From Acidobacteriota bacterium (lineage in GTDB: Bacteria; Acidobacteriota; Vicinamibacteria; Vicinamibacterales; JAFNAJ01), in contig JAHDVP010000001.1 of assembly GCA_023384575.1 (NCBI GenBank), positions 55,443-119,037 of the forward strand: DNA of 63,595 nt. The letters run 5' to 3'. Below are positions 11,701 through 20,749 of this stretch, in pieces. The first letter of the stretch is position 1. The number at the start of each line of letters is the position of its first letter. Under the pieces are notes generated by a model. That model saw only the letters and a program-made list of their open reading frames with translations. It ran no database searches and was not told where the DNA came from. Both the position numbers and the translations under genes were made by a program.

Positions 11701-14700
11701 CGACGAAGGTCGGCCCTTCACCCCGGCGCGCCGTCACGATGACCACGAGCTGACCGTCGCGCCCCTCGGCGGGCACGATGGCGTCCACTCGCGACGGCGT
11801 CACGGCGGCCACGCGGCCGGGAACGCCGCCAAACAGCACCCGCACGCGCTCGACGTCGTCGCCAAACCCGCTGCCCTCGATGGCCACGGCAGTTCCTGGC
11901 CCGCCGGACGCGGGCTGCACGGCCGTGATGCTCACCGGACCCTGATCGAGGCGCGACGACACCTCGTACTCCACCGACGCCCCGTTGGCGGCTTCGATGC
12001 CCAGGAACGCGGGCCCGGCGGCTACCGGCTGCGTGACGCGTTCGACCCGGGAGGTGGGCGTGACGCGCTGCAGCTCGTTGCCGCCCGCGTCGAGGAAGAG
12101 GACCCGCACGTCGGCCGGGCTCGTCGTCGGGCCGAGCTGCACGGTGCTCACGACGGCGCCGGCAAGCGGCACGTCGAGCCTGAAGACGTCGCGGCTGTCG
12201 CCGCTGCCGAGCGTGCCGCGTACGGGCGCGTCGAGCGCAGCCGGCGTCGCCGTCGCCACCGTGTCGTTGGGCTCCGCGTCGACGCCCGCTTCTTCCACGA
12301 CGAGTGCCGTCGTCGCCTCGAGGGTCGCGCCGCCAGTCGGGTTGACCACCGCGGCCCTGAGCGTGGTCGCACCGGCCACGAGCCGCATCACGCGCACACG
12401 CGCGATGCCATCGAAGTCCGTCACGGCCGGATAGGTGCGCGCGCCCGGCACGCCAATGGCGACCGTCAGCCCCTCGAGCGACCCGGTGCCGGTCACCCGC
12501 GCCGTGACGTCGACGACGCCTGGCACCGAGGGCACGGGGTCGGGAACAGGGTCGAGCGTGAGCGCGGTGAGGTCGGGGGTGGTCCGCAGCTCGACGGCCA
12601 CCTGCACGACCTCGACGAGGTCGCCGGCGCGCACGGTGACCGTCGCCAGGCCGTTGCCCACCGCGAGCAGCCTGCCGCTGTCGTCGACGGTGACGACCGA
12701 CGTGTCGCTCGACTCGAACGTGATGCCGAGGGCCGCGAAATCGACCGACGCCTCACCGTTGGTGAACTGGGCGGCAAGGCGCAGGCCCAGCAGCTCGCCC
12801 GAACCGGTCAGCGTGTAGTTGTTCTGCCGGACCTCGAGCGTCTCGAGCGCTGCCGGCGCATCGACCGTGACGCGCGCCGCGCCGAACACGGTACCGTTGC
12901 GCACCAGGATTTCCGTCGTGCCGCCAGCCACGGCGGTGACGAGCCCCGTCTCCGACACGCGCGCGATGCGCTCGTTCGCCGAGAAGTAGGTCGTGCCCGA
13001 CGCGGGCGACGTCACGTTGATCACGCGGCCGTCGCGCATGCGGGCCGACACCGACAACTGCTGCGCACGCACGCTCGACGACAGGTCGACCACGAAGGGC
13101 ACGATCCCAAGGGAGTCGACCGTGGACGTGGAGAGATCGGGCGCGACGAGGCGGAAGTCGAACGAGTCGACGAGCTGGCCGGCCAGCGTCTGGATCCGCA
13201 GGGTGACGGCACTGCCCGTCGACACGGCGGCCCGGTCGAGCAGCAGCTCGAGGTCGTTCCGGCCGGTCACGAGCCGCGTCGACGTCGTCCCGTCGGCAAA
13301 CGACAGCAGACGCGGGCTGCCGGCGTCGGGCTCTTCCTGAATCACGAGCGCGAGGTCGACTCCAGGCGGAATCGCCGCGAGCACGCGGACGAGAATCGCC
13401 TCGTCCGATACGAACGCCGAGCGCGAGGTCGCCATCGACTGTTCGTCGCCAGCGAACCCACGCACCGGATCGCGGCGAATCGTCTCGAGGACCGTGCGCG
13501 CCGGACGAAGCTGTACCGCCGTGAGGCCGCTCGAGCCGTCGGCGACGTAGCCGATACCGAGGCCGGCGTCGAACGCGAGACGGCCCGCGAGGCCCGGCGT
13601 GTCGACGATGCCGAGCACGCGGTCGTCGAGCCCATTGCGATCGAGGTCGATCGGCGAGATCGCGGCGATCCCCGTCAGGTCGACCACGGCGATCCCGCGC
13701 GAGCCGATGCCGACGTAGGCGAGCCGATCGGCGGTGTCCACGACGACGCCCGTCGCGTCGCCCGGCAGGCGGATCACGGAGAACCGCTCGGGCCGGGTGG
13801 GGTCGGTGACGTCGAACAGCTGCACCGTCGCCTCGCCCGAGGTCGCGAGCACGGCGAGGTCGAAGATCTCGCGATCCGGGTGGATGACGCCGTCGCCGTC
13901 GCGATCCATATCGAAGCGCGGCACCACGGCCAGCGCGCGCGCGTCTCCGAACGGCCCGACGTTGCCCGTGCGGGCAAATGACGTTCGGTCGAGGACCGAG
14001 AGGCCGTTGCCGCCCGCCACGACGACTCGTTCGTCGAGGACGGCGGCTTCGACAATCGACTCCGCGGGTTCAGCGGGATACCGGCCGTCGAGACCGCGTG
14101 CGGGGTTGGCGGCGTCGAGCGGAATCGCCTCGCCGAGCGTCACCTGCTGCACGCCGCCGCCGGCGAGCGCCACGAGCGCCTCGCCGCCTGCCACGCCCAC
14201 CGCCCCGGGGGTTCCCGCGACATTCGGCACGCCGGCCGGAGGCGTCTGTCCAGCAGGCGTCGTCACCTGCGTCGATCCAATGCGGACCGGCGCCGCGCTG
14301 CCCGAGACGGTCCACGACTCGAGGCGTCCCGCCTCGCTGCCGCCACCGGACGAGACGACGCCAACCTGGCCCGCCACGAGCGCGTTCTCGCGATCGCGGA
14401 CGACGCCCTCGTCGGTGAACCGCACCCCGCGCGCACCGCCGGCGATGGGCGCCTGCGCGACCACCTGCGGCTGATCCGGGCGGGCGACGTCGACCACGGA
14501 GAAGCCGTCGGCGGTGGCCAGCAATGCCACGTCGGTCCCGAGCGCGACGTCACGCGCGGCGCCGACGGCCAGGTTCGCCATCACGCGCGGCGCGAACGCC
14601 GTGAATTCGCCCGTGAACGCCACCGGCAGCCGCGCACCCGACACGGCGGCCACCGTCGTCGACACACCGAAGCGGTAGCGGGTGCCGAAGCGCCACCGGC

Positions 14701-17700
14701 GGAGCGGCTCGAACGTGGCCGTCGTCCCGCCGCCCGACAGCGATACGCGCCCGAAGATCCGGTTGCCGAGCTGATCGGTGACGACGAGGCCCTCGCCCGC
14801 GAGGGTCTGGGGATCGATCGGCTCTGAGAAGCTGAAGACGAGCGGGCGGCTGATGTCGACGCCGGTCGCCCCCGTGAGGTTCGCGGTGACCGTGAGGGTC
14901 GCCTCGGGCGAGCCGAGCGGGAAGCCCAGATCCTGCCGACCCGACGGGCCGGCCACGCCGCTGACCGTGCCGAGCAGCGCCCCGGTCGAGGCATCGGAGA
15001 AGCGCAGCGAGAAGGCCTCATCAGCCGGCACTGGCAGGATGAACGCGCCATTGGGGCGTCCGGTCTCGGCGGCGAGCGGCCAGCCGTCGGCCGTCACGAC
15101 GGCCGCCGGGCCGCTGACGCGTCCGGTGAGATTGACGAGCGGCCCCGACGAGGCCACCGCGCTCAAGGCGCCGCCGGTCGTCGTGCCAGGGAACTCGCGT
15201 CCGACCGTGCGCAGGAACACCTGGCCGTCGCGCGAGACCGGCTCGAGGCGGTCGACCACCGAGAGGTGGGCTTCGCCGTTGACGTCGATGACGCGGCCGA
15301 CGAGCACGGTGGTCGTCGGCGCAGGCGCCGCAGCGACGGGCAGTTCGAAGTCAACCCGGGCTGCCGGCGCGTCGCCGCGCACGGTGACCTGCTGGTTCGG
15401 CAGGGCCTGCCGCGGCACGTCGACGAAGACCGACGGGAACTCGAGGTCGTTGCCCGCCACGATGCGGGTGGCGTCGGGACTGGCCTCGACGACCGTGATG
15501 GCGCCCTCAATCGAGCGGCGCAGACCGCTGACATCGGTGACGCTGGCCGTGGCCCGCAGCGTCGCCGAGACGAGGAAGTTGAACGCGACGGTGACCTGGC
15601 GCTCGGCGGCAAACGGCGACTCGCCAACCTGTGACGGCGCGATCGTCGAGTTCGAGAACGCGAGCGAGAACGAGCCGACCTGGTTGAACGCGGCGCCGTC
15701 GGCGTGCAGGACGAACCGGTCGGCATGCGACAGCGTGGATGGCAGCACGGGCCAGGTGCCAGCGGCGACATCGGCGTCGTCGATGCGGAAGAGCCCAGGG
15801 GCCGTGAGGCTGCGTGGGATGATGCGGCCCACGCGCCCGTTCGCGCCGCGGATGACCCCGCCGCGCAGGCCAATGGCGCTCGTGCCGTCTTCGCCATCGA
15901 GCTGGGCGATGGTGAAGGTGACCTCGCGGCCGTCCTCGCCGCGCAGGATGAGCGCGAGGTCGTCGCCCGCGATCGCCGTCAGACGGAACCGGAACGAGCC
16001 GTCGTCGAGGGCGAGCACGGTCACGGTTTCCTGCGTGCGCAGGTTCGTGCCGGACACCGGCGTGAGCGGCTCGGCGCTGCCAGCCGTGCCGAAGATCAGG
16101 ACGAACCCGTCCTCGTCGGGCAGTTGCGCCGTGATGAGGCCCGCGGTGGGTTGCGGCGGCTTCGACGGGTCGAAGGTGGTGAAGTTGATGGGGGCGAACG
16201 GCAGCACGGCGCGGCCCAGCGGGCTCCGCAGCCCGTCGTCGATCGCGAGCGTGTGGAGGGTGAGCCCGGCGAGCGCGCTGTCGGGCCGCAGCGTGACGCG
16301 CCGGCGATCGGCCGAGACGAGCCGCTGCGCCGCGATGGGCTGGCCTGCGGCGCTCAACACGATCGTCGCGTCGGTCACCGTGAGCGGGTCGATGGGCTCC
16401 GAGAAGTCGATCACGATCGACGTATCGAGCGGCACGTTGCGCGCGTCGGCGGCGGGACTGGTCGAGATCACGCTCGGCGCGATGGCGGCCAGCGTGAGGT
16501 CGAGCGGCGCCACGCCGGCCACGGCGACGACGGTGGCCACCCCCGTGGCCGACGCGCCGCCGGCGAAGTCGAGCGCCGTGACCCGCGCCTCGATTCCGAC
16601 GATGCCGGCGACGACGTAACGTCCATCGGCGCCAGTGAGGTCGGCGAGCGCCGTGGCATCGCTCGTGACGAGTGCGCCGGGCTGGGGAGTGCCGCCGCCC
16701 GGCTGGAACACCGCGCCCGCCACGAAACCAAGCGGCGCGGTCGGCACGAGGAACAGGAAGTCGCCGCCGCCGGTCACGCCGGGCAGCGTCAGCGCGCCGA
16801 GCGTCCGACCCGTCGCGACACGCGAGGCGGTGACGTCGCCAATGGCGATGATGCGCAGGCGCTGGCCGCCGAGCGGGTCGACGAAGGTCTGCGCCACCAC
16901 GACCAGCGCGTTGGCGTCGAGCGACACGGGACGCACGATCGACAGCACGGCCGGCTGGCCGAACAGCGCGCCGACCAGATCGACACGCACGCCGCCCGCG
17001 AGCGTGAACCCCTCCGGCACGTTGACGCTCGCCGGCACGATGGGCCTGAGCTCGATTGGAGTGTCGTCGGCGAGCGCGCCCGCGGGGACGTCGAGGCGGT
17101 TGCCCGCCTCGTCGGTCACCGATCCGCCCCCGGTGCCGACCACCGCCCCGCCCTCCCCCGCCCCGGGCGCCGAGACGGCCAGGCGCACCTGGCCCTGCAG
17201 CAGGTCGAGCAGGCCGAAGTTGAGCGACGGGGCCACGACGAAGCGCGCGGCGAGCGAGTCGGATCCGCCGAGGCGCGGCCGCGCGTACGTGATGAAGTCC
17301 TGCGTGAACGGCAGCGGCACGACCGCCGAGTTGTCGATGAGATCGAACCGCTCCGTGACCCTCGCCTGCACGGCGAGACCGCTCGGCAGAGGCGCGTCGG
17401 GGTCGAGCACGACCTGCCCGGGCGCCCAGACGTCGTCGCCAGGGGTCACCGACCGCGGAGTCACCTCGCCCGACGCGGCCACGTCCTCGGGCAGGGCAAC
17501 GGGTTCGACGCCCGCGAGGTCGGCGCCCGTCGCAGGCAGCGGCGGCGTGAACGGGGCGGGGTCGGGCACGGCCGCCGCGAACTGACCGGCCTGGTCGATG
17601 GCAGCGACGATCGTCCGGCCGTCGTTCGACACGACGCCGGGAGCCTGCGCCACCCACGCACCCTGTAGGCGGTCGTAGCGCGCGAGCACGACCTCGGCGC

Positions 17701-19678
17701 CGGCCGGCAAGCCGACGGTATTGGGCAGGCGAAGGGTCGCCGGCTGAGCGAAGGTCATCGGCGACGGGAAGATGTCGGCGACGGCCGCGGGCGACCAGCC
17801 GTATGGCAGCCGACCGGCAAGGCCCTGGCCCGAGATCGACGTCAGCCGAATCGTCGTGTTGACGGCAATCGCCCCGGGCGGGAGCGTCAGCGACATCGTC
17901 TGGTCGGCGTTCCGCGCGTCGCCGCCGAAGGCCGAGAGGATCTCGTTCAGCCGCGGGTCGATGGGCGTCAGCCTCGCGTCGAGCAGGCTCGTCGCCGTAT
18001 CGGGCTCGATGCGGCCGCGACGGTCAACCGAGGTGAAGCCGGGCTTCTCGACGCGCACGAGCACGTCACCGGCCGCGCCGGGCAGCACGAAGCGTCCGCG
18101 GGCGTCGGCCACGGTGGTCGCAGGCGTCGGCAGCGGGCCGGTGCCGTCCTCGAGCAGCGTGATGGTGGCGCCGGCGAGCAGTCGGCTTCGCGAGTCGTCG
18201 AGCACCTGGCCGCGGACGAACCCCGTCGCGGTGCCGAAGACGACGCGCACGGCAGCCGTCGCGAAGAGACCGCCGTGGTTGGCGGTGATCGTCGCCTCGC
18301 CCTCCGCAACGGCCGTGACGAGACCAGTGGCGCCAACCGTGACTGCCGTCTCGTCATTCGAAGCATAGGTTGTCGCTGGATCGGCCGTGAGGTCGCGCGT
18401 CGAGCCATCGGAGTAGCGACCGAGCAGTCCGAGCTGCGCCGTGGCGTTCTCGGCCCGAAGCGTCGTCTGCAGCGGGCGAAGCTCGAGAGCGGTCAGCGTC
18501 ACCGGCGATTCGACGACGACCACGAAGTCCTGCGTGGCGAGACCGCCGCGGCCGTCGGACACCTCGAGGCCGACCTCGTGCGGGCCGACCTGGCTCTCGG
18601 ACGGCGTCCACACCACGGCGCCTTCGGGGCTGATAGACAAACCAGCGGGTCCGCGCGAGAGCGCAAACGCCAGCGGGTCACCGTCCGGGTCGTTCGCGAC
18701 GACCTGGTACAGATAAGCCTGACCGATGCGCGCGGTGGTGACCGGCGTCGACGTGATGACCGGCGGTTGGTTGCGGCGCGTGACGGTCACGGCCTGCGAG
18801 GCGCTGGCCGTGCCGCCGTTGCCGTCGGAGACCGTGAGCCGCACGGTGAAGACGCCTTCGGCGGCGAAGATGTGCGTGACGCTCGCGCCGGTGCCGGTGG
18901 CGCCGTCGCCGAAGTTCCAGGCGAACGACAGCGGGTCGCCATCAGGATCGCTGGCAATGGCCGAGAACGTGACCTGGTCGCCGACGAAGGTCTCGGTGGG
19001 GCCCTGGATCTCGGCGGACGGGGCACGGTTGGGCGGCTGGTTGACGGTGACGGTGAACGCGCCCGTCGCGATGGCCTGATGGTTGGTCGAGATCGCGGCG
19101 ACGTTGCGAACACCTGGTGTCGCGGTCGCCGAGATGTTGATGGTGGCCTCGAGCGTCGTTGCCGAAATGAACGCCGTCGAGACGACGGTGATGCCGGCCC
19201 CGAACGCCGCGCGCGCACCGTTGACGAACTGCGTGTTCGGCGAGGCCTGAACGCGCACGCGGAGGTTCTGCGAGCCAAGCGGACCAGACGTCACCTCGGG
19301 GAGGCCGATCTCGATGACCTCGAACGACACGCCTTCGCTGATCTCTCCGGTGAGGGTGTTGGTGACGCGCACCGCCGTGCGCCCCACCAGGATGCCCTGG
19401 GGCAATCGCACGGAGACGCGGCGGACGTCGGTCGTCGGCGAGACGACGGAGATCGCCGTCGGCACCGCCGTCGTCGTCGCGCCAGTCGCCACGTGCGTGA
19501 ACGTGACGGTGTTGTCGGCGGCGGTCGGCGCGAACCCCGTGCCGGTGACGTTCACCGTGACGTCGGCCGAGGCCGCGAGCGGCGTAATCACCGAGAGCGA
19601 TCCGGCGCTTGCGCTCGATGGCCAGACGAAGGCGAGCGCGAGGGCGGCGAGGAGTTTGGCGTGTCGAGAGATCACCAT
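5711..19678 (-). CDS. Giant exported multi-domain protein with active-type subtilisin (S8) protease domain, 4655 aa
   Basis: The chosen start is the ATG at 19678, because it gives a clean signal peptide (MVISRHAKLLAALALAFVWP, cleavage after SASA); the frame is open 54 codons further upstream. Rough domain order by residue: PKD 220-305 (NFGDG); cadherin/He-PIG-like Ig 305-390; Big2-like Ig 393-485; carboxypeptidase-regulatory-like 485-570; SbsA-type Ig near 1070 and 1600 (FSEPIDP in both); beta-propeller-like 1710-2070 with an EF-hand-like loop (DMDRDGDGVIHPDREIF); two Big2-like units 2190-2360; IPT/TIG 2580-2665; propeptide-like 2690-2765; S8 protease 2815-3110; second propeller-like 3137 to about 3800; DUF11-like near 4380-4490. 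The S8 site is complete: D2823 in VIDTG, H2864 in GHGT, oxyanion N2971 in AAGNEG, S3074 in GTSYSSP. No PEP-CTERM or LPXTG tail is seen. Role (adhesin, processing protease or matrix degradation) is inferred only. Confidence 0.93.
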   Translation of the reverse strand: MVISRHAKLLAALALAFVWPSSASAGSLSVITPLAASADVTVNVTGTGFAPTAADNTVTFTHVATGATTTAVPTAISVVSPTTDVRRVSVRLPQGILVGRTAVRVTNTLTGEISEGVSFEVIEIGLPEVTSGPLGSQNLRVRVQASPNTQFVNGARAAFGAGITVVSTAFISATTLEATINISATATPGVRNVAAISTNHQAIATGAFTVTVNQPPNRAPSAEIQGPTETFVGDQVTFSAIASDPDGDPLSFAWNFGDGATGTGASVTHIFAAEGVFTVRLTVSDGNGGTASASQAVTVTRRNQPPVITSTPVTTARIGQAYLYQVVANDPDGDPLAFALSRGPAGLSISPEGAVVWTPSESQVGPHEVGLEVSDGRGGLATQDFVVVVESPVTLTALELRPLQTTLRAENATAQLGLLGRYSDGSTRDLTADPATTYASNDETAVTVGATGLVTAVAEGEATITANHGGLFATAAVRVVFGTATGFVRGQVLDDSRSRLLAGATITLLEDGTGPLPTPATTVADARGRFVLPGAAGDVLVRVEKPGFTSVDRRGRIEPDTATSLLDARLTPIDPRLNEILSAFGGDARNADQTMSLTLPPGAIAVNTTIRLTSISGQGLAGRLPYGWSPAAVADIFPSPMTFAQPATLRLPNTVGLPAGAEVVLARYDRLQGAWVAQAPGVVSNDGRTIVAAIDQAGQFAAAVPDPAPFTPPLPATGADLAGVEPVALPEDVAASGEVTPRSVTPGDDVWAPGQVVLDPDAPLPSGLAVQARVTERFDLIDNSAVVPLPFTQDFITYARPRLGGSDSLAARFVVAPSLNFGLLDLLQGQVRLAVSAPGAGEGGAVVGTGGGSVTDEAGNRLDVPAGALADDTPIELRPIVPASVNVPEGFTLAGGVRVDLVGALFGQPAVLSIVRPVSLDANALVVVAQTFVDPLGGQRLRIIAIGDVTASRVATGRTLGALTLPGVTGGGDFLFLVPTAPLGFVAGAVFQPGGGTPQPGALVTSDATALADLTGADGRYVVAGIVGIEARVTALDFAGGASATGVATVVAVAGVAPLDLTLAAIAPSVISTSPAADARNVPLDTSIVIDFSEPIDPLTVTDATIVLSAAGQPIAAQRLVSADRRRVTLRPDSALAGLTLHTLAIDDGLRSPLGRAVLPFAPINFTTFDPSKPPQPTAGLITAQLPDEDGFVLIFGTAGSAEPLTPVSGTNLRTQETVTVLALDDGSFRFRLTAIAGDDLALILRGEDGREVTFTIAQLDGEDGTSAIGLRGGVIRGANGRVGRIIPRSLTAPGLFRIDDADVAAGTWPVLPSTLSHADRFVLHADGAAFNQVGSFSLAFSNSTIAPSQVGESPFAAERQVTVAFNFLVSATLRATASVTDVSGLRRSIEGAITVVEASPDATRIVAGNDLEFPSVFVDVPRQALPNQQVTVRGDAPAARVDFELPVAAAPAPTTTVLVGRVIDVNGEAHLSVVDRLEPVSRDGQVFLRTVGREFPGTTTGGALSAVASSGPLVNLTGRVSGPAAVVTADGWPLAAETGRPNGAFILPVPADEAFSLRFSDASTGALLGTVSGVAGPSGRQDLGFPLGSPEATLTVTANLTGATGVDISRPLVFSFSEPIDPQTLAGEGLVVTDQLGNRIFGRVSLSGGGTTATFEPLRRWRFGTRYRFGVSTTVAAVSGARLPVAFTGEFTAFAPRVMANLAVGAARDVALGTDVALLATADGFSVVDVARPDQPQVVAQAPIAGGARGVRFTDEGVVRDRENALVAGQVGVVSSGGGSEAGRLESWTVSGSAAPVRIGSTQVTTPAGQTPPAGVPNVAGTPGAVGVAGGEALVALAGGGVQQVTLGEAIPLDAANPARGLDGRYPAEPAESIVEAAVLDERVVVAGGNGLSVLDRTSFARTGNVGPFGDARALAVVPRFDMDRDGDGVIHPDREIFDLAVLATSGEATVQLFDVTDPTRPERFSVIRLPGDATGVVVDTADRLAYVGIGSRGIAVVDLTGIAAISPIDLDRNGLDDRVLGIVDTPGLAGRLAFDAGLGIGYVADGSSGLTAVQLRPARTVLETIRRDPVRGFAGDEQSMATSRSAFVSDEAILVRVLAAIPPGVDLALVIQEEPDAGSPRLLSFADGTTSTRLVTGRNDLELLLDRAAVSTGSAVTLRIQTLAGQLVDSFDFRLVAPDLSTSTVDSLGIVPFVVDLSSSVRAQQLSVSARMRDGRVINVTSPASGTTYFSANERIARVSETGLVTAVAGGTTEILVRNGTVFGAARVTVDAPAALETLEVRQNNYTLTGSGELLGLRLAAQFTNGEASVDFAALGITFESSDTSVVTVDDSGRLLAVGNGLATVTVRAGDLVEVVQVAVELRTTPDLTALTLDPVPDPVPSVPGVVDVTARVTGTGSLEGLTVAIGVPGARTYPAVTDFDGIARVRVMRLVAGATTLRAAVVNPTGGATLEATTALVVEEAGVDAEPNDTVATATPAALDAPVRGTLGSGDSRDVFRLDVPLAGAVVSTVQLGPTTSPADVRVLFLDAGGNELQRVTPTSRVERVTQPVAAGPAFLGIEAANGASVEYEVSSRLDQGPVSITAVQPASGGPGTAVAIEGSGFGDDVERVRVLFGGVPGRVAAVTPSRVDAIVPAEGRDGQLVVIVTARRGEGPTFVVGNDTPLPPPTFAPVAAAAARFDPASGGEVAVDRWTVHFEPGVEASEIEALAASVGATIVGRNVVLQTAEFQFAANRTLAGYHALGRDLRNRPGVRYLSAVSTVDLRDFSIDIVDRGSNWISGGAVATYLSQARVIDAIRAIRSTPGFVDDPNAFKVVRIGVIDTGFNPVNRGDFQVNGVDLVQAFRPNATTGAFEAGFSDAHGHGTKVISVIAGLNNGGTFSGTFGSLFKPNEANFQLLSYANQSSDGKSWGNANLAALTVLAAANIDILNASWGREYPSATQAFLDYRQSLVDAFALFGGKTTIFVAAGNEGIDSSFSLPDSLAGSLPYVMSIAGVGVLNSDGTGELADRRAVFGNNIADNLAHLACDPITKLDGSACGPTVTLAAPGEDIYVALSVEKSTGGVAYTRSRGTSYSSPMMAGIAAILQAIRPNAAAIAPDQLRALLLDTADDITSTWDPGPMRRVNALAAVRALLPPSDTQTIYVADQDAGGTGSLVAMEIDPLTGLKLAPASDRVIPLETSVGLLAVSGTRPTGIAISPVGDRAYVVVSTTGGRGLMRINTSSQRAEGFLPLPAAPSAPRPGMAFSRDGRLLYVATGLGITIVNTASNAVVQSFADLPVEYRALASTTQGASLADRLNALQGIATAGVNGRAGTQISSLALSPDGRRLYAAVSTGGGGGMQPGFVMPIDVDLYTDGAPGVPGLQSDLTRYMNPAFDGVPTLAMARPGQFPGGDEPASVAVSADGKYIYLVNGGVNFFQAIPPGDLEIGTYLMIFGASAVGATATASLGLPGLLTSVGILSLGASALYTQMAQDIRLQAESGQTLLSAPSMTGVFSVDGATPAQTWFFPSNVVFGWNPPATSGGLVVNQFRFPSVFAKRPFAMTVRHDGRRALMALFQTGNFAILDLDAQQAFQTVSSPNTSLGGLPDDMFHGVVGVTRALPLDNHLWPSAGVIRQGLNNLVPSRDEALLYPQEIVYAQNGRFAVATHVGTSRPSEVTITLPDWTQSDRTFASLTLRGWQISQSSTSGEDENGNPVSVGGSYTFKKSGGAVTIIDDQAITADLEAKIDLPIFSSGTTRPYYSTIPVCRQASIISSQVNTCAQPVVTHYYEHRAGGTPTDFIRPRGVAVQPFVYIESPRFGDHVTRGTAIHVGWRDARIRKLVVSVYDRSTPDQNGDPTLVYEEPVQLDAQTIQRRTTTAQFGALFYPEAQPVQGHRYRVVIQAYVDVPANERLSIVDLDVVFDDTAAQPNFNQLELTPLANFFIEAPSQAQDAKQLKVVLKRVDGSEVDVTTSPDTTITWLGNGLLPGEVEDLNEILAEIRTKLAEDGVPVPFDIGEISVDASRMLHAVSPGLQVIRATHPDAVGSSFAVVFMGLQLDKIAIEPESPLTTGINTLMDLVKEGENNAPLLLTTFDAAWFASVGYVRLVDVKFKFLGQGSLAVEDLEKALDALLKKAKVVGTKAKILKKIVTLATSVTATEFLLDLESGNTDIASVGCPGVIDVDGCVKGLNPGVTEVTGTLDLNEFTVLGQTYRVGLGKKSDSVVTLVLPELDTVEVKPHKTVINRADPPVPGPTIRSLAKLRVFDDATLELPDSFADVTEFAEAVLPEFMRTATAEGTTFSITENLDLFVRGTVALEGNGIAVRGFQFGFTVPTNVPGITNGYLVRDASLADAVTSTLGGPIRFRTHLRHKNRVGRSFIDNTVQIVGLGQAPGLGQVEICDCATGFLVKSISDQSLVFEPGSTVTFTIELANPRQQEVLDVVLVDTTTFYPGSQSAPTGPPQETTTQTFLGTFAPNESRTVTIAYTMPNQVGEVVNVASAAGFIESRVSVPTGGPVISEMVLRPQRDWNDSSGGNGVPFDDMPGNGTVDNADIWVEITSPTTPTENWQVVLVDDTGAEFSQVLGPPIIFPSDPTRAPVRVLSNFGVGAAPIVRVEVRDQNGLVRQTLDILAIEAALGPATGPDNESLTWSIYGSPTLPTQQFVRRRATIGVFNPF

Positions 19679-19911
19679 GACCTGATGTCTTCGTCTCTGA
19701 GGTGGCGGCCTCGCCGGGGCGGCGGCCAACGCACACTGATGGCTTCGGTGAAGGAAACGCCAGCCGCGAGGCGTTTCCCTCAGCGTCGATCCGACGAATT
19801 TTCGAAGAAATCTCAGGTGAAACGGCGGCGCACGGCACACGCGCGCCGCGTCGAGCGTGAGGGGGCTCGCACGAGCGGATACGGTCGTTCAGGCGCGCGA
19901 CCGCGCGCGCT
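19679..19911. other. Spacer upstream of the giant S8 protein
   Basis: 233 bp between the start of the S8 protein and the stop of the PEP-CTERM gene, both on the minus strand. I see no additional gene and no clear sigma70 promoter or strong terminator. The stretch nearest the S8 start lacks a strong Shine-Dalgarno; only a weak AGG lies just before the ATG. Confidence 0.5.
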
Positions 19912-20484
19912 TCACGACGTCGGTTGGCGCCGCCGCCGGAGCATCGCGCCACCGACGCCGAGCCCCATCAGGAGCAGAGCCGTCGGCTCGGGCACCGAGG
20001 CCGGTGGTGCCGTCTCGAAACCAATGCGGACGGCGCCGTCGCCAGTCAACGTCATCGCGGTCAGGGCTGAAGAGAACGTCACGCCACGGAAGATGAAGTC
20101 GACCGCGGCGGATTGGAGCCCCACCAGGGAGATGAGTGCGGTGTCCGTCTGGAACCCGGCCGCAAGCACCAACGGAAAGGAACCAAGGGTCGCCAGGTCG
20201 ACGAGGCCGCCGCCGATATCCACCCACACAACGATGTCGGTGAGGTCGTCGGCAAACGCCGCAAACGCCGGGTCGGTATCGCTGATGTTGATCAGCGTCA
20301 ACACCGGCTCGAAGAAGTCCGGGTCTCCGAAGCCGAAGATGTCGACCTCAGCCCACTCGAACTGCGCGACCGGCATGCAGGTCGGCGAGCTGAAGTCGAG
20401 GCACGGGACGGCCTCCGCTCGCGCCACGGGCAGCAGGGTGCCGACCGTCACGAAGAAGGCGAGGGCGAGAACACGTCGACTCAT
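19912..20484 (-). CDS. PEP-CTERM sorting-domain protein
   Basis: 190 residues from the ATG at 20484, which begins a signal peptide (MSRRVLALAFFVTVGTLLPV, then ARAEA). The body is a small acidic beta-rich domain rich in hydrophobic, Phe and Asp residues (residues 25-160), with two Cys near the N-terminus. The C-terminus is a textbook PEP-CTERM tripartite tail: VPEP, a hydrophobic stretch TALLLMGLGVGGAML, then RRRRQ. In known systems exosortase cleaves at PEP and the protein is delivered to the surface or exopolysaccharide. No exosortase gene lies in this window. The frame is open further upstream, but earlier starts would bury the signal peptide. It sits between the CHAT-protein gene and the giant S8 gene on the same strand, which suggests a shared role at the cell surface. 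Confidence 0.88.
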   Translation of the reverse strand: MSRRVLALAFFVTVGTLLPVARAEAVPCLDFSSPTCMPVAQFEWAEVDIFGFGDPDFFEPVLTLINISDTDPAFAAFADDLTDIVVWVDIGGGLVDLATLGSFPLVLAAGFQTDTALISLVGLQSAAVDFIFRGVTFSSALTAMTLTGDGAVRIGFETAPPASVPEPTALLLMGLGVGGAMLRRRRQPTS

Positions 20485-20605
20485 GGGCTTGGTCCTGGTC
20501 ACCGCGATTCGCGTTACAAGATCAACGCCAACCCGACCGCGGCGAGAAACGTTCGAAAAATCTACCGTCGGGCTGAGGACCGCTGTCCTTCGGTCAACCC
20601 TGAAG

Positions 20606-20619
20606 CAGACTTCAGTCTG
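20606..20619. repeat. Perfect inverted repeat upstream of the PEP-CTERM gene (candidate operator)
   Basis: CAGACT-TC-AGTCTG, two 6-bp perfect arms with a 2-bp centre, about 120 bp upstream of the PEP-CTERM start. It lies inside a 265-bp spacer (20485-20749) that is less GC-rich than the surrounding genes. No convincing -35/-10 pair was found beside it, so the operator role is a guess. Confidence 0.3.
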
Positions 20620-20749
20620 AACCATCCCGAACAACACCAGCTAAGTCCATGTCCTGCACGGAGTTAGCAATCGAGAGAGATCACAAAAAGACGATAACGA
20701 ACCTCAGGCCCCGTTTCCCTCAGTCCATGAGAAGAAACCTGCCGGCTGG

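Noticed and set aside
7619-13981. A 2120-codon open frame on the plus strand
   Set aside because: It lies exactly opposite the giant S8 protein, is Arg/His/Asp-rich without hydrophobic core patterns and has no motif. It is a GC-codon-bias shadow, like the other long plus-strand frames between 1 kb and 25 kb.
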